A DNA stretch of 64,000 bases. Origin: Mercenaria mercenaria (taxonomy: Eukaryota; Mollusca; Bivalvia; Venerida; Veneridae). This document shows positions 35,501 to 48,217 of this stretch, piece by piece; the first letter of the stretch is position 1, and each line of letters begins with the position of its first letter. The position numbers and the translations under genes are program-made. The stretch lies in contig NC_069364.1 of assembly GCF_021730395.1 (NCBI RefSeq), positions 77,493,501 to 77,557,500 of the forward strand, given 5' to 3'. Below the pieces are notes generated by a model that did no database searches, was not told the DNA's origin, and worked only from the letters and a program-made list of their open reading frames with translations.

Positions 35501-38500
35501 GGGACCATTTGAACAAGTTTGGATGAAGACTTCACAATGATGCCACAGACAAAATTTGATGAGAATATGTCAATTAAGTTCTTTTCCATTTTTACACTAC
35601 AGCGCCCCCTAAAAATCCAAACACACACACTTGACCAAATTTGGGAGAGGACATTACAATGATGCTACACACCAAGTTTGATGAAGATCCATTTAGCGTT
35701 CATCAGAAGAAGTCATTTAAAGGTACATTTTGTATTTCTATTTTAAGCTCTAGTGGCTCCTACATGAGGCCAAGCGTCCCCATTTGAACAAAACTGGCAG
35801 GAGACCTTACGATGATGCTAGACACCAAGATTAATGATATTATTTCCAGTGGTTCATGAGAAGAAGTCGTTTAATGGTATTTCTACTTTTAGCTATAGTG
35901 GTTCTTAAAAGGGGCCAGGGGGCCCCATTTGAAAAAAATGATGATGATGATGAAGATCTATCAAGCAGTTCATTACACGAAATAGTTTAAAAGTATTTCT
36001 ATTTTTAGCTCCAGCAGCCTCTAAAAGGGACCAAATGCCTCCAGTTGAACAAAGTTGGAAACCTTATAATGATGCTACAAATTAACTTCGATAAAAGATT
36101 TATCAACGGTTTATGAGGAAAAAAGTCATTTAAAGACGTTCCTATTCTTTATTTCTAGCAGCCCCTAAAAGGGGTCAGGTGCCCCCCACCCCATTTGAAT
36201 AAATTCGGGAGAGCACCTTATAATGATAGTACAGACAAAATTTGATGAAGATCCATCCAGCGGTTCATGAGAAGAAGTCGTTCAGGGTTTTATTTCTATC
36301 TTTAGCTCTAGCAGTCCCTAAAAGGGGCCAATGCCCCAAACTGAATAAAATTAGTAGAGGGCATTATGATGATGCTATATTAATCAAGTTTGACGAAGAT
36401 CGATCGAGTGGTTCATGAAAAAAAGTCGCCTGAAGGCATTTCTTAATGAAGCTCTAGCAGCCCCTTAAAGTTGTCAAGAGCTTCCATTTGAATTGATTTG
36501 GGGTATAACCTTATAATGATGCTACAGACCAAGTTTGATGAAGATCCATCAAGGTCGTGTAACGGTTTTTTTCTCTGTTTTTAGCTCTGGCGGCCCTAAA
36601 AGCGGCTAAGGTAAACCATTGGAACAAACTTGATAGAGATCTATACTAGGATGCTACTGACCAAGTTTGGTGTAATTCTGAAAATATGTAAATGGACGAT
36701 GGACGACAGACCACCCACTTGTACTTGTACTACTAGCTCACCCGTAATAAAATTCGGGTTAGCTAATAGAATGAAATAGAAGTTTATGTAATGTGTATCA
36801 TTGTAATATCACGAAACGACTGTCGCGTTTTCGCGCTAGTATCAAAATTTGTAGCAAAGAGCGTATTTCAAAGTAAATAAGCATGAAATAAAAAGAAAAT
36901 TAGGTTGTTTTTTTTTCTTTTCGTGAATATGGAATAGTCCTCACCTCGAATTTGGAAAATCTTCACGTTTTGCTCACGTTACGATCTCGTGAAAATATAC
37001 TGTAGTCACAGCCCGGTGAGATATAGAGGCTATCTCATATTCACGAAGAACAAACACATTCCCTCTATCATGTATTCATTCATTTACAAAAATTTGACAA
37101 TCGAGCATTGCGGTCCTCTGGCATCTCTTGTTAAAATCAACTATAGATTACTATCCTCGCAAAAATTGGCATGTTATGTTCATCTTGAGGAGGTATGAAA
37201 CTTTAACAGACTCCGTTGAGGTATACTACCCACGATATCAGAGTCATTTAAAGTGTATTTCGTTTTCATACCCAGAAATCTAAGCCAATTTGGTGGCTTA
37301 TTGATGAAATTGTCTCCCTTGAAAACAGCTTATCGAGTGTATCGATTAGCCTTTATCGGTCAATTTACGCCTATTGAAATTGTATTTTATACTTCTTTGT
37401 TTGAAACATATACCAGATTATCATTCAAAATCACCAATTTGTAGAAATTACAAATTTTATATATATATCAGATATATACATGTGCGTCGATCTAATTCCG
37501 TGTGTGTAAAATTAAATACAAAATGTTATTTTAAATTACATGTTTAAATAAGAATATTTAAATTTTAAAAATTATTTTTTTAATTCATTAACTTTAAATT
37601 TATGATTCACATACATTTTTGCCCTTAAAAGACATAATCAAAAGATTAAATTCATATCTAAAAGTTACGCCGAGTAATGGGAATAACCTTCCCGACTCAG
37701 TTTTGAAACAAAAACCCGATTATCGTTAAAAATCACCAATTTGAAGAAATTATGTGTTATGTATTCTGCAAATAACCTCGGGCAAGATATAAACTCCACT
37801 AGTAATGTTTCATTCCATGTCGTTACAATACCCCTAATTAAGAAAATCAATGTAGTGTGTCAAGATTATCAAGATAAGGGAGATTAACGTTAAAATGGTA
37901 TAAAGGGAAACAATCAAATTTAAACAATTTGGCTTAATAATCTTCAAAACACGGTCTCATGTCCAGCCCCCGTTAAAGACATGATCCAAAATATGAACAC
38001 CTACTACATATTATCATTGTAGTATGACAGTAAAGTTGGTAGGCAGTTGGTAGTTGGTAGTTGAACATTCGAATAACCAACTACTTACTAGTTGCCAGTT
38101 GGTTATTCAAAATGTATTAGCAAGTTCGATTACCTTTTTAAACTCAGAATAAAACACAATATAGCATAATTATGTTATCAATTTTGAGGTATTGGTTTAT
38201 CACTTTTCATTTCGCATGAATACTGCATACTGGAAAGTAAATAGTTATTCAAATTTTGAAGAAAAAAAAATCAAAACCTATTTTAAAACAATCAAATCGT
38301 ACAATTAGACTTGATTTGCTTTTCGATTTCAATACAAATCACTTCCAATATATAGATCCGCCTTTGAAACATTCAGGTGAGCCAGTTGCCAATTCATATG
38401 CGAATAACCAACTGCCTACTGGTAGGCAATTGGTAATTCGACATTTTCCAGACAGTCATTTTTCTGGTCGAAAATGATAAAAACATTCATTTTAATTCTT

Positions 38501-41500
38501 GTTTTGTTCTTAAGCATTAATATTTATTCCTTTAAATGCATTCAGCAGTCTCCAAAAGTACCAGGAGAGCCAGTTGCCAATTCGTGATATGTTTCAGAAA
38601 AGTCTTTTTTTCAGACACAAATGGATAAAATCATTCAATTTAACATTTATTTTGTTCTTTCATATCAATATCTGACACTTTCAACGTAGACATCAGTCTT
38701 GGAAACACTCAGGAGAGCCAGTTGCCAATTCGCGTGCGAATAACCAACTACCTACTGGTAGGCAGTTGGTTATTCGACATTTTCCAGTAAGTCATTATTA
38801 TGGTCGAAAATGATAAAAACATTCATTTTAATCCTTGTTTTGTCCTTAAATATTAATATTTATTCCTTTAAATGCATTCAGCAGTCTCCGAAAGTACCAG
38901 GAGAGCCAGTTGCCAATTCGAGATAATGTTTCAGAAAAGCCTTTTTACAGACACAAATGGATAAAATCATTCAATTTTACATTTATTTTGTTCTTTCATA
39001 TCAATATCCGACACTTTCAACGTATACATTAGTCTTGGAAACACTCAGGAGAGCCAGTTGCCAGTTCGCGTGCGAATAACCAACTGCCTACTGGTAGGCT
39101 GTTGGTTATTCGACATTTTCCAGTCAGTCATTTTTTTTGGTCGAAAATGATAATAGCATTCATTTTAATTTTTGTTTTGTCCTTAAATATTAATATTTAT
39201 TCCTTTAAATGCATTCAGCAGTCTCCGAAAGTACCAGGAGAGCCAGTTGCCAATTCGAGATGTGTTTCAGGAAAGCCTTTTTTCCAGACACAAATGGATA
39301 AAATCATTCAATTTAGCATTTATTTTGTTCTTTCATATCAATATCCGACACTTTCAACGTATTGATCAGTCTTGGAAACACACAGGAGAGCCAGTTGCCA
39401 ATTCGCGTGCGAATAACCAACAGCCTACTGGTAGGCAGTTGGTTATTCGACATTTTCCAGACAGTCATTTTTTTGATCGAAAATGATAAAAACATTCATT
39501 TTAATTTTCGTTTTGTCCTTAAATATTAATATTTATTCCTTTAAATGCATTCAACAGTTGGTTACTAGTATTCGACATTCTCCAGGAAGTCAATTTGCCT
39601 ACCAGTAAATGTATCAATATGGCAGTAAATCACAATTGAAAATATATTGAAAAACAAACCTGCAGGTAAAATTCAATAACACTGTACATTTGATAAAGGT
39701 AAAATAGCTAGTTATCATCACTATTATTATGTTCAACACCATTGAATATGCCATTGTATAGAAATAGGCGCTTAATCAAATTGTCCGTTTCAGGATCAGA
39801 GTCATAAATTAACCTGGCCAAGGAATCTGAGGTCGTAAATCGGTGGCGTTAATGGGGATATTACGAATTGGAATGTTAAACAATGTGCACACTTCACTAG
39901 CGCCAAACATCTTTGGTTAAACTACCTAAGTTCATTTCAGGACAGGTTCAAGGGCATATGAAAATTGAAAATTTTTCAGTTAAAAGTACTTCTACAGTTC
40001 CAATAAATGTAATGAAAATTTTATGGACTGTTTTCTTTTATCATATTAAGTAAACCAAAAAAGCAATTATTCAGAATAAAAATATTAGTCATTTATTGTC
40101 CGCTTGGTGTTACTGTAAACAACAAATTTTATATAATATTCTTTCTATATTCAATAAATTGAAAATTAACATATGTTTGAGAATCCCTTTTGTGTATGTT
40201 AAAATATGTTTAATATACATTGTATCTAAATCAATTTCTATAATCTTTTTATATTTCTTTTTCATTTTCAGTTACATCTTTTATAATCGAGTTATTTCCA
40301 TTTCATAATTTCCCTCAAGATTATTTTTTATTTCCTAGCACATTACGGAAAATCGGTGCAGGTTCATTCTCTGACCTGGGTTAGAAGTCAGCTGCTGAAT
40401 TCGTCATTTTTCTCCCTGTGACATATATCTTCATAATTCTGCATTATACCGAATTGTTTATTATGTTGATTTTCAAATATATATTTTTTCACTATATAAG
40501 TCTACTGTTAATTCATAAAGGTATCACTTATAATTACACATTCAAAAAATGATACTCTACGTGTTTGTATTTTCTATAATCATTACTTTAAATTTATTAC
40601 TGTTTTGATAAGTGTACAACTGACTTGATCAAGTAAATTAACCATACTAATGATAACAATAATAAAAAACATATTTTTCATTGTAGGTACTGTTATATGC
40701 CTATTGAAGAAGACATTAACCCCTTTTGTTACTCTTAACAAGGTCTTATTGACAGCACCATAGCATGAATTCCCAGGAGAATCATTTGTGATTTTATCAG
40801 TTAATAAAATACGGCCAGTCGTTTGGATGCGAATAATTAAATCACTTATGCTAAGCACTCGTGATTTAATTATTACGCATCCTAACTCTTGCCTATATTT
40901 TATTAACTGATAAAATATAGGAACAAATTTATTATTCCTTGAAGAAAAAGCCAATAGTATTAGTTAAACTGAATGATGTTATCGTTTTTGACGAAAAAAT
41001 GTTTTCCTGAAACTAAGCAGTTTGTTATTAGCACGCGAAAGGGTAACTGGCTCTGTAGAATGTTTCTTAGACTCATCTAAATATTTAAATTGTTAGATAA
41101 TGAAGAGTTAGGACAAAGTTTGAAATGTTAAATTGAATGATTTTATTCTTTTACATCTAAAACAAAACATTTTCTTCAACATGTTGTGAATTGGTACCTG
41201 GCTCTGTTGATTGCATTTCGATAGTTAAATATAATTTTGAAGACAAACTAGTGATTGACTTGAAAGAATAAATCATTTTCAACTGAAAGACGGAATTTAA
41301 AAAAAAAGGATCAATAACCAACTACCTTCCAGAAGGCAGTTGGTTATTCGCTTACGAATTGGCAACTGGCTCGCGAATTGGCAACTAGCCCTATTGATGT
41401 TCATGAAGACTGCTTAAAATACATTGAAAGTGTTGAATATTAAAAGATTAGAGCAAATGAAATGTTAGTTTGAATGATTTTATCATTTTTGACAAACAAA

Positions 41501-44500
41501 TGGTTTCCTGAAAAATGTCGAATAACCAACTGCAAACCAGTAGGCAGTTGGTTATTCACATGCGAATTGGCAACTGGCTCTCTTGAATGTTTTTTCGAGA
41601 CTCATCTATACATTAAGTGTTTGATACTGATATCTTGCAGCAAATTAAGTTTTAAATTGTATGATTTTGTCTAATCATAATAGGTCTGGATCTTTTCAAA
41701 ATTTGAATAACTAGCTACATTCCAGTAAGAAGTTGCATATTCATGCGAAATTGAAAACCATACACCACCAAACTTATAAGTTTTGCTAGACTACATGTTT
41801 TATTTTGAGTTTAAAATGTAGTAGAAGTTTCCAATAAATTTTGAATAACCAACTGGCAACTAGTATGTAGTTGGTTATTCGAATGTTCAACTACCAACTA
41901 CCTACCAGCTTTACTATTATAAAGCATATGTAAATTAATATAAATATCTAAAGAAAAAAAGTGTTTAGGCTATAGTGATAGAATGGCATTGGATAATGAC
42001 GAACATCCGTGTAATATGCACGAGTTTTGTTTGTATATCAGCTTACCTCAGCTGTGTCCTATTTTCGTATATTTCTGCTGCAAGATTTTGGACCTCCTTG
42101 CTAACTTTTTCAGATCTTTCGCTGTGAGCGCCATGGGCTCGTTTGAGATTTTCATATATTTCTGCTTCAAGATTTTGGAAATCCTTGCTAACTTTTTCAG
42201 TTCTTTCGTCATGGGCCCGCTTGAGCACAGCAACGACTTTGCAATAGTTTTTCTCAAATACGTTTTCTCTTGTTTAATCGTCTCTTTTATCAAACTTGAT
42301 ACATGTTTGTCATTCGGAAGCCGACATTTATCTTGTTCGTCTTTGGAAATGACTTTGGACTGAGCTTGTGGGGTTTGTTTATTGTCCTTCACCTGAAAAT
42401 AATTGAGAGACGTCAAAAGAAAAGCTACATCATATAAAATGGAGTAGCATTATAGCAGAATTTTTAGGATATATGTATGTTTGATTCAAGTTCTTCCACA
42501 CTTTGATATGGCCATACTACAAATTGCTATAGGCTAATGGAATACTTAGATTTGCTTATCACAGATTTTCTTCGTCGAAGTGACAACTCTTAACTTTCAT
42601 GTGTGTAAATAAGAGGATGCAACTTGACACTTACAAACATGGCAATACTCGTAAATTACATTATCTCAAGTGCCGTGGTTCTACATTGCAATCATTATAA
42701 ATGCGTTATGATTAATTACAAATTACATTCGTTGAAAATCGACTTTTGATTCTGCAGGTTTTAAATTTAACTTTTTTCTGTCATATTTCTATGCCCATTT
42801 ATATTCATTCTTTGTTTTAAGCAATGTCCAAGGATAGGTATGTATGTCACACGCAGCTACTGTATTGATATCTACGCCGTTTCGAGCTATGGTAAATGTT
42901 TTTTTTTTTGTTGTTGTTGTTGTTGTTTTTTAGTTATTTACACGGGATGGGATCCAACATATGTATTCCCAAATGGGCATCGCTTAAATTCATACGTTGT
43001 GCTTCCGGTAGTACATATGTGGTAAAAATTTCGAAGAAAAACAGGTGAGGTTTTTTTTTATTTGTGATTGAATTTTGCGGAAATGACATTATTTTGCCAA
43101 AAAATCGCGATGCAGTGCAACCGAGTATACATTAACTAGCACGTAAGTGCATGTACCCTACCTGTATTTGTAGAAATGACAGAGAAAAACTTATCCTCCG
43201 TGAAGCGGTATGGCTGAAAATTAGCAACATTTTTATCAACAGATGGAAATATGTTGTAATTGCCCTGCGCTTGCTTAAATTTTGCCCTCGAAACCTTTCA
43301 TATGCAAAACCCCAACCAGAAAAAAAAATATGGTGATCACATTGCTAGAAAAATGTTTTTAGGCGAGAAAACGAATGGGATACATATGTTGTGCATGGGC
43401 TACATATGTGGTGCACTAGACTTTTTAGAACTCCACAGATCTTGAGCTTAAATGGTACCCGGATAAAGAAAGGAACTGGAAATACGTGCCAAGTACTCGT
43501 ATGTCACATTATTCCAAGAATTATATACATGTATATTAGGCGTAAAACAATTGTTTGTTTCCGGTATCCCGACCTACCCTAAATTTTTGGCCCGACCCTT
43601 AATGTTTTTATGGTCTTGGAGAATATTTTTTTCAACTTTTTAACAAAAAGTTGCAAAACTGCACTTTTTATGCTTTAAACAATGCCAGTGATGTTAGAAA
43701 TCAACTTACTGATGCTTTAAAGGCATAACCCCCTTATTTGTAATCATTTTTTGACAGACACAAAAATAATTTCCGAAAAGTCTCCCTTAATAAAAAAAAA
43801 TCAAAAAAAAAAAAAAAGATTTTCCGACCTACCTACCCTAATTATTTTGAGCATGTTACCGGAAACAAAGAATTTTTTAGGCCTTAAAGGGATAACATAT
43901 TAGAAACGAACACAGCTTTAAGCTTACATATGACGCTGTAAAACATTTCCACTAAGGAGTCAATACATCTCTCCTAAATCCGAAGGGGTTTATGTGTTGC
44001 TTATGTGTGCTGATCTGTGAATGTCGGAAATATGCATGTATAGTTTGGTGTATAGCATATTAGCTGCCGATACGGTCTGTATAATTATATGTTATTGAAC
44101 CTAGTGTTCTTTTTGTGTTTGTTTTACTCGTTCATGTGCGCCTCTATATATATCTTCGGTGGTATTTTGCATCGTTAACTGTGGAAATTGTCTGTCATTG
44201 AATCATGTACGTGAATTGAGTTATAGAGCCAAATACCTGTGTCTCGGGCAACGGACTCGAAAATAAAATGTAATAAATACTTTAGGGTCTGGGATTTCAA
44301 TTCAGGATGTAATTTTGGTTTGCCCGATACAGAACTATTGGCCCGGCCGCTCCAATACATAAGATATTGTGGACCTGACACTTACTTGTGTTGAACTACG
44401 CAGTTTGTTGCAATATAGGAGGGAGGGTATACCACAAGGTACTCGGTCAAAATTGTGTGAATATAACCGAGCATGGTCATTAAATTATGCAATATGTCCT

Positions 44501-47500
44501 GGGCCCTTAATTTGATTAAGTTACCTACCAGACGCAGCTATGTTCTGATTATATGACCGTGTACCTTGCAGTATAACCTCCCACCTATATTTCCATAAAC
44601 TATGATAGGCCTAGAATGTGGAGTTGTGGTATACATGTAACAAGGTAGTTTTACACAAGTATGTGCCAGGTCCGCAATATCATATGTACATGTAATGGAG
44701 AGGCTGGACCAGTAGTTCCGTATCGGGCAAACCAAAATACCCCCTGAAACACCCTGACCGTAAAGTATTTATTACATTTTATTTTTGAGTCCGTTGCCCG
44801 AGACAGATATTTTGCTCTATAACTCAGTTCACGGACAGACAATTTCCACAGTTAACGATGCAAAATACCGCCGAAGATATATATAGAGGCGCACATGAAC
44901 GGGTAAAGCAAACATGAAAAGAACACTAGGTTCAAGAACATATAATTACGCAGACCGTATCAGCAGCTAATATGCTATACACCAAACTAAACATGCATAT
45001 TTCCGACATTTACAGGTCAACACACATAAGCAACACATTAACGCCTTCGGATTTAGGAGAGATGCGTTGACTCCTAAGTGGAAATGTTCTACAACATCTA
45101 ATATAAACTTTAATCTGTGCTCGTTTATAAGTTATCCCTTTCATACAAATGTATATAATTTTTGGACTGATGTGACATATACTTGGCACGTATTTCCTGT
45201 TCGTTTCTTTATCCAGGTACCATTTAAGCTCAAGATCTGTGGAGTTCTAAAAAATCTAATGCACCACATATATAGCCCATGCACAACATATGTATCCCAT
45301 TCGGTTTTTCGCCCAAAAAAATATTGTTCTAGCAAAGTGATCGCCAAATATTTTTTCTTCTGAATGGGGTTTAGCATACAGAAGGTTGCGAGAGCAAAAT
45401 TAAGCAGGCGGCCCGCATGGCAACTAAACAACATATTTCCATCTGTTGATAAAAATGTTGCTATTTTTCAGTTATACCGCTTCACGGAGAATACGTTTTT
45501 CTCCGTCATTTCTACAAATACAGGTAAGGTAAATGCACTTACATGCTAGGTAATGTATACTCGGTTGCACTGTATCGCGAGTTTTTGGCAAAACAATGTC
45601 ATTTTCACAATATTTCAATCACAAATAAAAATCTCACGTACTTTTCTGCGAAATGTTTACCACATATGTACTACCGGAAGCACAACATATGATTTTAAGC
45701 GGTGCCCATTTGGGAAAACATACGTTGGATCCCCTCCCGTGCTTCGAACAGCCTAGCCGGTCGTACACTAGAGCTGGAATGTTTCTGACGAGTGCATTCT
45801 GAATTGCGCATTTGCAATTTCGAGAATACTTCTGCAAACTGATATTCTCAGCATAGATACAAGTTTACATGTCGAAGATTTATTAATTATGCCCTCTTTA
45901 ACGTATTTATGTACATTTTGTTCAGCAAGTTGAGAGGGAAAATCAGTTTCGACCGTGTACAATTAATGGTGTGTTTCAAAGCCGATTCTTAAACATATTC
46001 ACAAAAACATGCAATTTTAAAATGTCTTGATTTTTATTTAATTCAATGGTAAATTTCGCCAGTGAAGATTTAAAAGGTTCTAAATAAATTCACAATGTTG
46101 GAGGTTCTCGAGCATCTATATGTTTCGCCCCAGCGGTAACATAAAAAAAGGTTTTTATTATAAATCTGCATTAAATGCTATTGATCAGGCGACCCGACAA
46201 GATTGCCGAAAACAAAAGTTTGAACTGACAAATTCTCAAATGGGTTGGCACAATAAAACGATCAATACACACATTTTTTTTTATTGAATTTAACGTCACA
46301 CCGTCATATTGATAGGTTATTTTTTTTTAATGCGGAGGAGTACCGCAGGTGCCTAATTTGGCATTATTTAACGCACGTGTGGCCACCTGGGTAGAACCAC
46401 TGACTTTTCGTAAGCAAGTATGACTTCCTTATAATATTGTTTAAACCAAATGTTACCAAAATTATATGAGCTTACCAGGCATCAATATTTTATATATTTT
46501 AATAGCACTGTTATATAATATATATTATTTGTGGATCGGATACCTTGAGTGTTAAACATTGCAAGTATTGGTGCACTTATTATCATTGTTCTTTCCAAAA
46601 CGATCTCTCTCTCTCTCTCCCTCCCTCTCCCTCCCTCTCTCTTGGCATCTTTGCCGTTGTCGGATGAATCGGCTGCAATTTGATCAATATTTGCGAGAAA
46701 ACTAGGAACAGCTGGCAACAAAACAATCAATATTGTTCGTCTCAAGTATACACAAAGAGGATTTACTTTAATTTGACGTGTTGTTGATACAACATTGTAG
46801 GAAAGTCTCACAGGCTCACTTAGAAACAAAAGTGCTTATTATCCCGTAATTACTTCTATTTTTCGCATTGCTAGACGATACCTCGTGAATACGATTTGGC
46901 ATTTCGTTCTTACGAGAAAATTATTTTGTAAATTCAGAGATAAAAGAACATCATATTGATTGTTTTGCTGTGAGAGAGGTAGAATTGTGTGCTTTTGTGT
47001 GAAAATGTATCTTACATAGCGCTACTGTGCGACAACAAGCTTTAGGTCATTGCGACCAGTATGGATCCAGATCAGCAATTTGAATCTGGATCCAAACTGT
47101 TCACTTATATGTATCAGTTGCAAACAAGTTCTTAAACTGATTTTGTAGCGATAAACGTACAGTATGGATGTGCATGCACTATTTAAAGTTTTCGTAATTT
47201 ACATTTTTTTCTCGATACCTTTTGTGTAAGAGCCAACAACTGCAATTTATTAGCTAGATAAGCTTTCTCGATACTTTCAGAAATTATCTTTATATTTCGA
47301 ACTTTTCTGAAAAGTATTATCGCAATATTCTAAAGATTCCTGGAAATAAAAACATATCAAGAAAAAAAAAATGATTGCGATAATGCTTTCAGAAAAACGC
47401 ACAACTTTGCTGGAGAGTTTAAAATATTATCTTGATAGTTACCGAGCATCTCATGGCAGTTGCAAGCATTAAGAATATTAGAAAATATTATTTATTGCAG

Positions 47501-48155
47501 TGAAATGTTTTCAGAAAAAAAATACACACATTTCTTGCAAAGTTTACAAATTATCGTGATATCTCGTGGCAGAAATATGCCACCACAGAAAGCCAACTTT
47601 TTAATAAAATATTAGTCATTTTTTCACGCATTTTCCTCCCTTTTTCATTTTTTTTTGAGTCGGCATTATTAAACGAAGGTTGCAAAATTGATGATTGCTT
47701 GTTTGACCCAACACAATTATAAATCATATGGCGGCTACAGACTGGGCCACCGACCTTGCGCAATGTAACTGAATTTCTTTTTGACATGAAATAATTTTCT
47801 ATGTCGAACAGCCGGCGAAGGGCATGTAATTTGAAATTATCAACTTTATTCACTCGACAACGGAAGTCCCGCCATTTACTGAATACACATGCAATGAGCG
47901 ATAGACACAAATTATCATGATATTATTGCCTACCTGAATTTTCCGTGTATCGTCAAATATCTCATACCGGCTCTTTAATACGTCTACGTCTTTGTTTACC
48001 GACGTCACTTCCTGCCGAAGCTTATTTACTTCTGTCATCAAAGTGTCAAAGTAAGAAACGAGTTCGAGGATAAAATCCGTCCCCATGTCCGCTTTTGATT
48101 CAAAAATAATTTGATAACCAATGGCGTATAAGAGAAAAAAGCTTAAACGGCACAT
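32575..48155 (-). CDS. Secreted coiled-coil H-type lectin domain protein
   Basis: Three exons on the minus strand. Exon 1 (48155-47934, 74 aa) has a signal peptide and a predicted coiled coil (TEVNKLRQEVTSVNKDVDVL) and ends in phase 0 at GTAGGC. Exon 2 (42392-42047) starts after TTTTCAG and ends at GTAAGC in phase 2. Exon 3 (33037-32575) starts after TTTCAG in the matching phase and carries more coil, CQSG, and an H-type lectin domain of about 70 residues (RRTVRFDPPF..., ITAEVVHLSESSFSFKIRTW, ending VSWMACPK). H-type lectins bind sugars; molluscan ones often act in defence or agglutination. Oddity: exon 2 is 346 nt, one base short of keeping frame from exon 1 into exon 3. Its first half reads in the exon-1 frame and its second half in the exon-3 frame, so the gene has a one-base deletion, a sequencing error, or splicing I have not recognised. 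Introns are 5.5 and 9.0 kb and full of mobile elements. Confidence 0.8.
33514..34511. mobile_element. 998-bp TIR element in lectin intron 2 and 5' of exon 3
   Basis: TGGTAGCAACGCATTTTGGT at the left is repeated inverted at the right end. The match runs through TAGTCACTACCAAAATTCGG for about 48 bp with a single visible difference. Inner repeats of the same motif (ACCAAAATGCGTT, CCAACGC) lie near 33577 and 34390. A frame of 89 codons inside (33948-34217) shows no recognisable transposase. Confidence 0.85.
34722..36770 (-). repeat. AACAAGAGG...AGCTCACC-type repeat block
   Basis: It starts AACAAGAGGCCAAAATTTGC and TCGCTCACCTGAA, and ends near TAGCTCACCCGTAAT with its hairpin partner TTCGGGTTAGCTAA. 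Inside are ~145-bp diverged units with AAGTTTGATGAAGATCCATC and AGCCCCTAAAAGGGG. It lies in lectin intron 2. No gene is seen. Confidence 0.7.
36771..38028. other. Intron sequence, nothing recognised
   Basis: AT-rich part of lectin intron 2. The phrase AAAAATCACCAATTTGAAGAA occurs in two versions (about 37420 and 37720), a weak local duplication. No coding signal. Confidence 0.45.
38381..39560 (+). repeat. 336-bp tandem array, ~3.5 units
   Basis: GCCAGTTGCCA recurs at 38381, 38717, 39053 and 39390 (period 336-337). Each unit holds two GCCAGTTGCCAATTC sites and one AACCAACTGCCTACTGGTAG palindrome. The units are very similar to each other. Confidence 0.92.
40791..40917. mobile_element. 127-bp palindromic MITE nested in the 3.9-kb element
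   Basis: ATTTTATCAGTTAATAAAAT at the left is mirrored by ATTTTATTAACTGATAAAAT at the right. Inner arms GCGAATAATTAAATCAC / GTGATTTAATTATTACGC surround a short loop. Confidence 0.85.
42941..45741. mobile_element. 2.8-kb palindromic (foldback) element in lectin intron 1
   Basis: CACGGGATGGGATCCAACAT (42941) is mirrored by the right end (GTTGGATCCCCTCCCGTG, ending 45741). Correspondence continues inward for more than 1 kb through CTTCCGGTAGTACATATGTG, CTCCGTGAAGCGGTA, AACCCCAACCAGAAAAAAAA and GGTTTGCCCGATAC to a turn near 44465-44545. The arms differ by many substitutions and indels. The left arm carries a separate insertion (43538-43885). No recognised coding sequence. Confidence 0.88.
43538..43885. 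mobile_element. 348-bp TIR element nested in the left palindrome arm
   Basis: Left AGGCGTAAAACAATTGTTTG (through TTTCCGGTA) is matched inverted by the right end (ACCGGAAACAAAGAATTTTT, ending AGGCCT). The right palindrome arm has no such segment and shows the empty site near 45130-45150. Confidence 0.85.
46331..46434 (-). mobile_element. SINE fragment (central/3' part)
   Basis: On the minus strand it reads GTGGTTCTACCCAGGTGGCC then AGGCACCTGCGGTACTCC, matching the middle of the family at 59400-59562. Confidence 0.65.
46604..46642. repeat. CT-rich microsatellite
   Basis: Runs of CTCTCTC with CCCTC interruptions. Confidence 0.9.
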
Positions 48156-48217
48156 CTTTCAACAAAATATAAAGCTACTGTCTTAGAAACTCTAGAAACT
48201 GTATAATAAGTGTTGTA

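Larger units (their letters stand above)
38029..41915. mobile_element. 3.9-kb TIR element with internal array, in lectin intron 2
   Basis: Left AGTAAAGTTGGTAGGCAGTT and the following ~75 bp are matched inverted at the right (CTACCTACCAGCTTTACT, ending 41915), giving TIRs near 95 bp. Many short palindromes of the type AATAACCAACTGCC / GGCAGTTGGTTATT occur inside. The left third is a 336-bp array; inverted relatives of it lie at about 41035-41620. No transposase frame is visible, so it looks non-autonomous. Confidence 0.85.
45742..47933. other. Rest of lectin intron 1
   Basis: Holds a SINE fragment (46331-46434), a CT-rich microsatellite (46604-46642), and a worn palindromic MITE fragment near 47055-47105 (GCGACCAGTATGGATCC). 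No coding sequence I can support. Confidence 0.5.

Noticed and set aside
38381-39560. CRISPR-like regular repeats
   Set aside because: The units are 336 bp without short spacers, in a eukaryotic intron inside a TIR element.
43151-45434. Frames such as 43260-43445 (+) and 45141-45434 (-) with similar residues
   Set aside because: They are the two arms of the palindrome read in opposite directions. The similarity is at DNA level, and no domain is recognised.
46482-46829. 115-aa frame on the minus strand
   Set aside because: Part of it is the CT microsatellite read as Arg/Glu repeats. No splice borders fit the lectin gene.
47551-47910. 119-aa frame on the minus strand next to lectin exon 1
   Set aside because: It lies wholly in intron 1 after a good donor, has no recognised domain, and no promoter of its own is seen.
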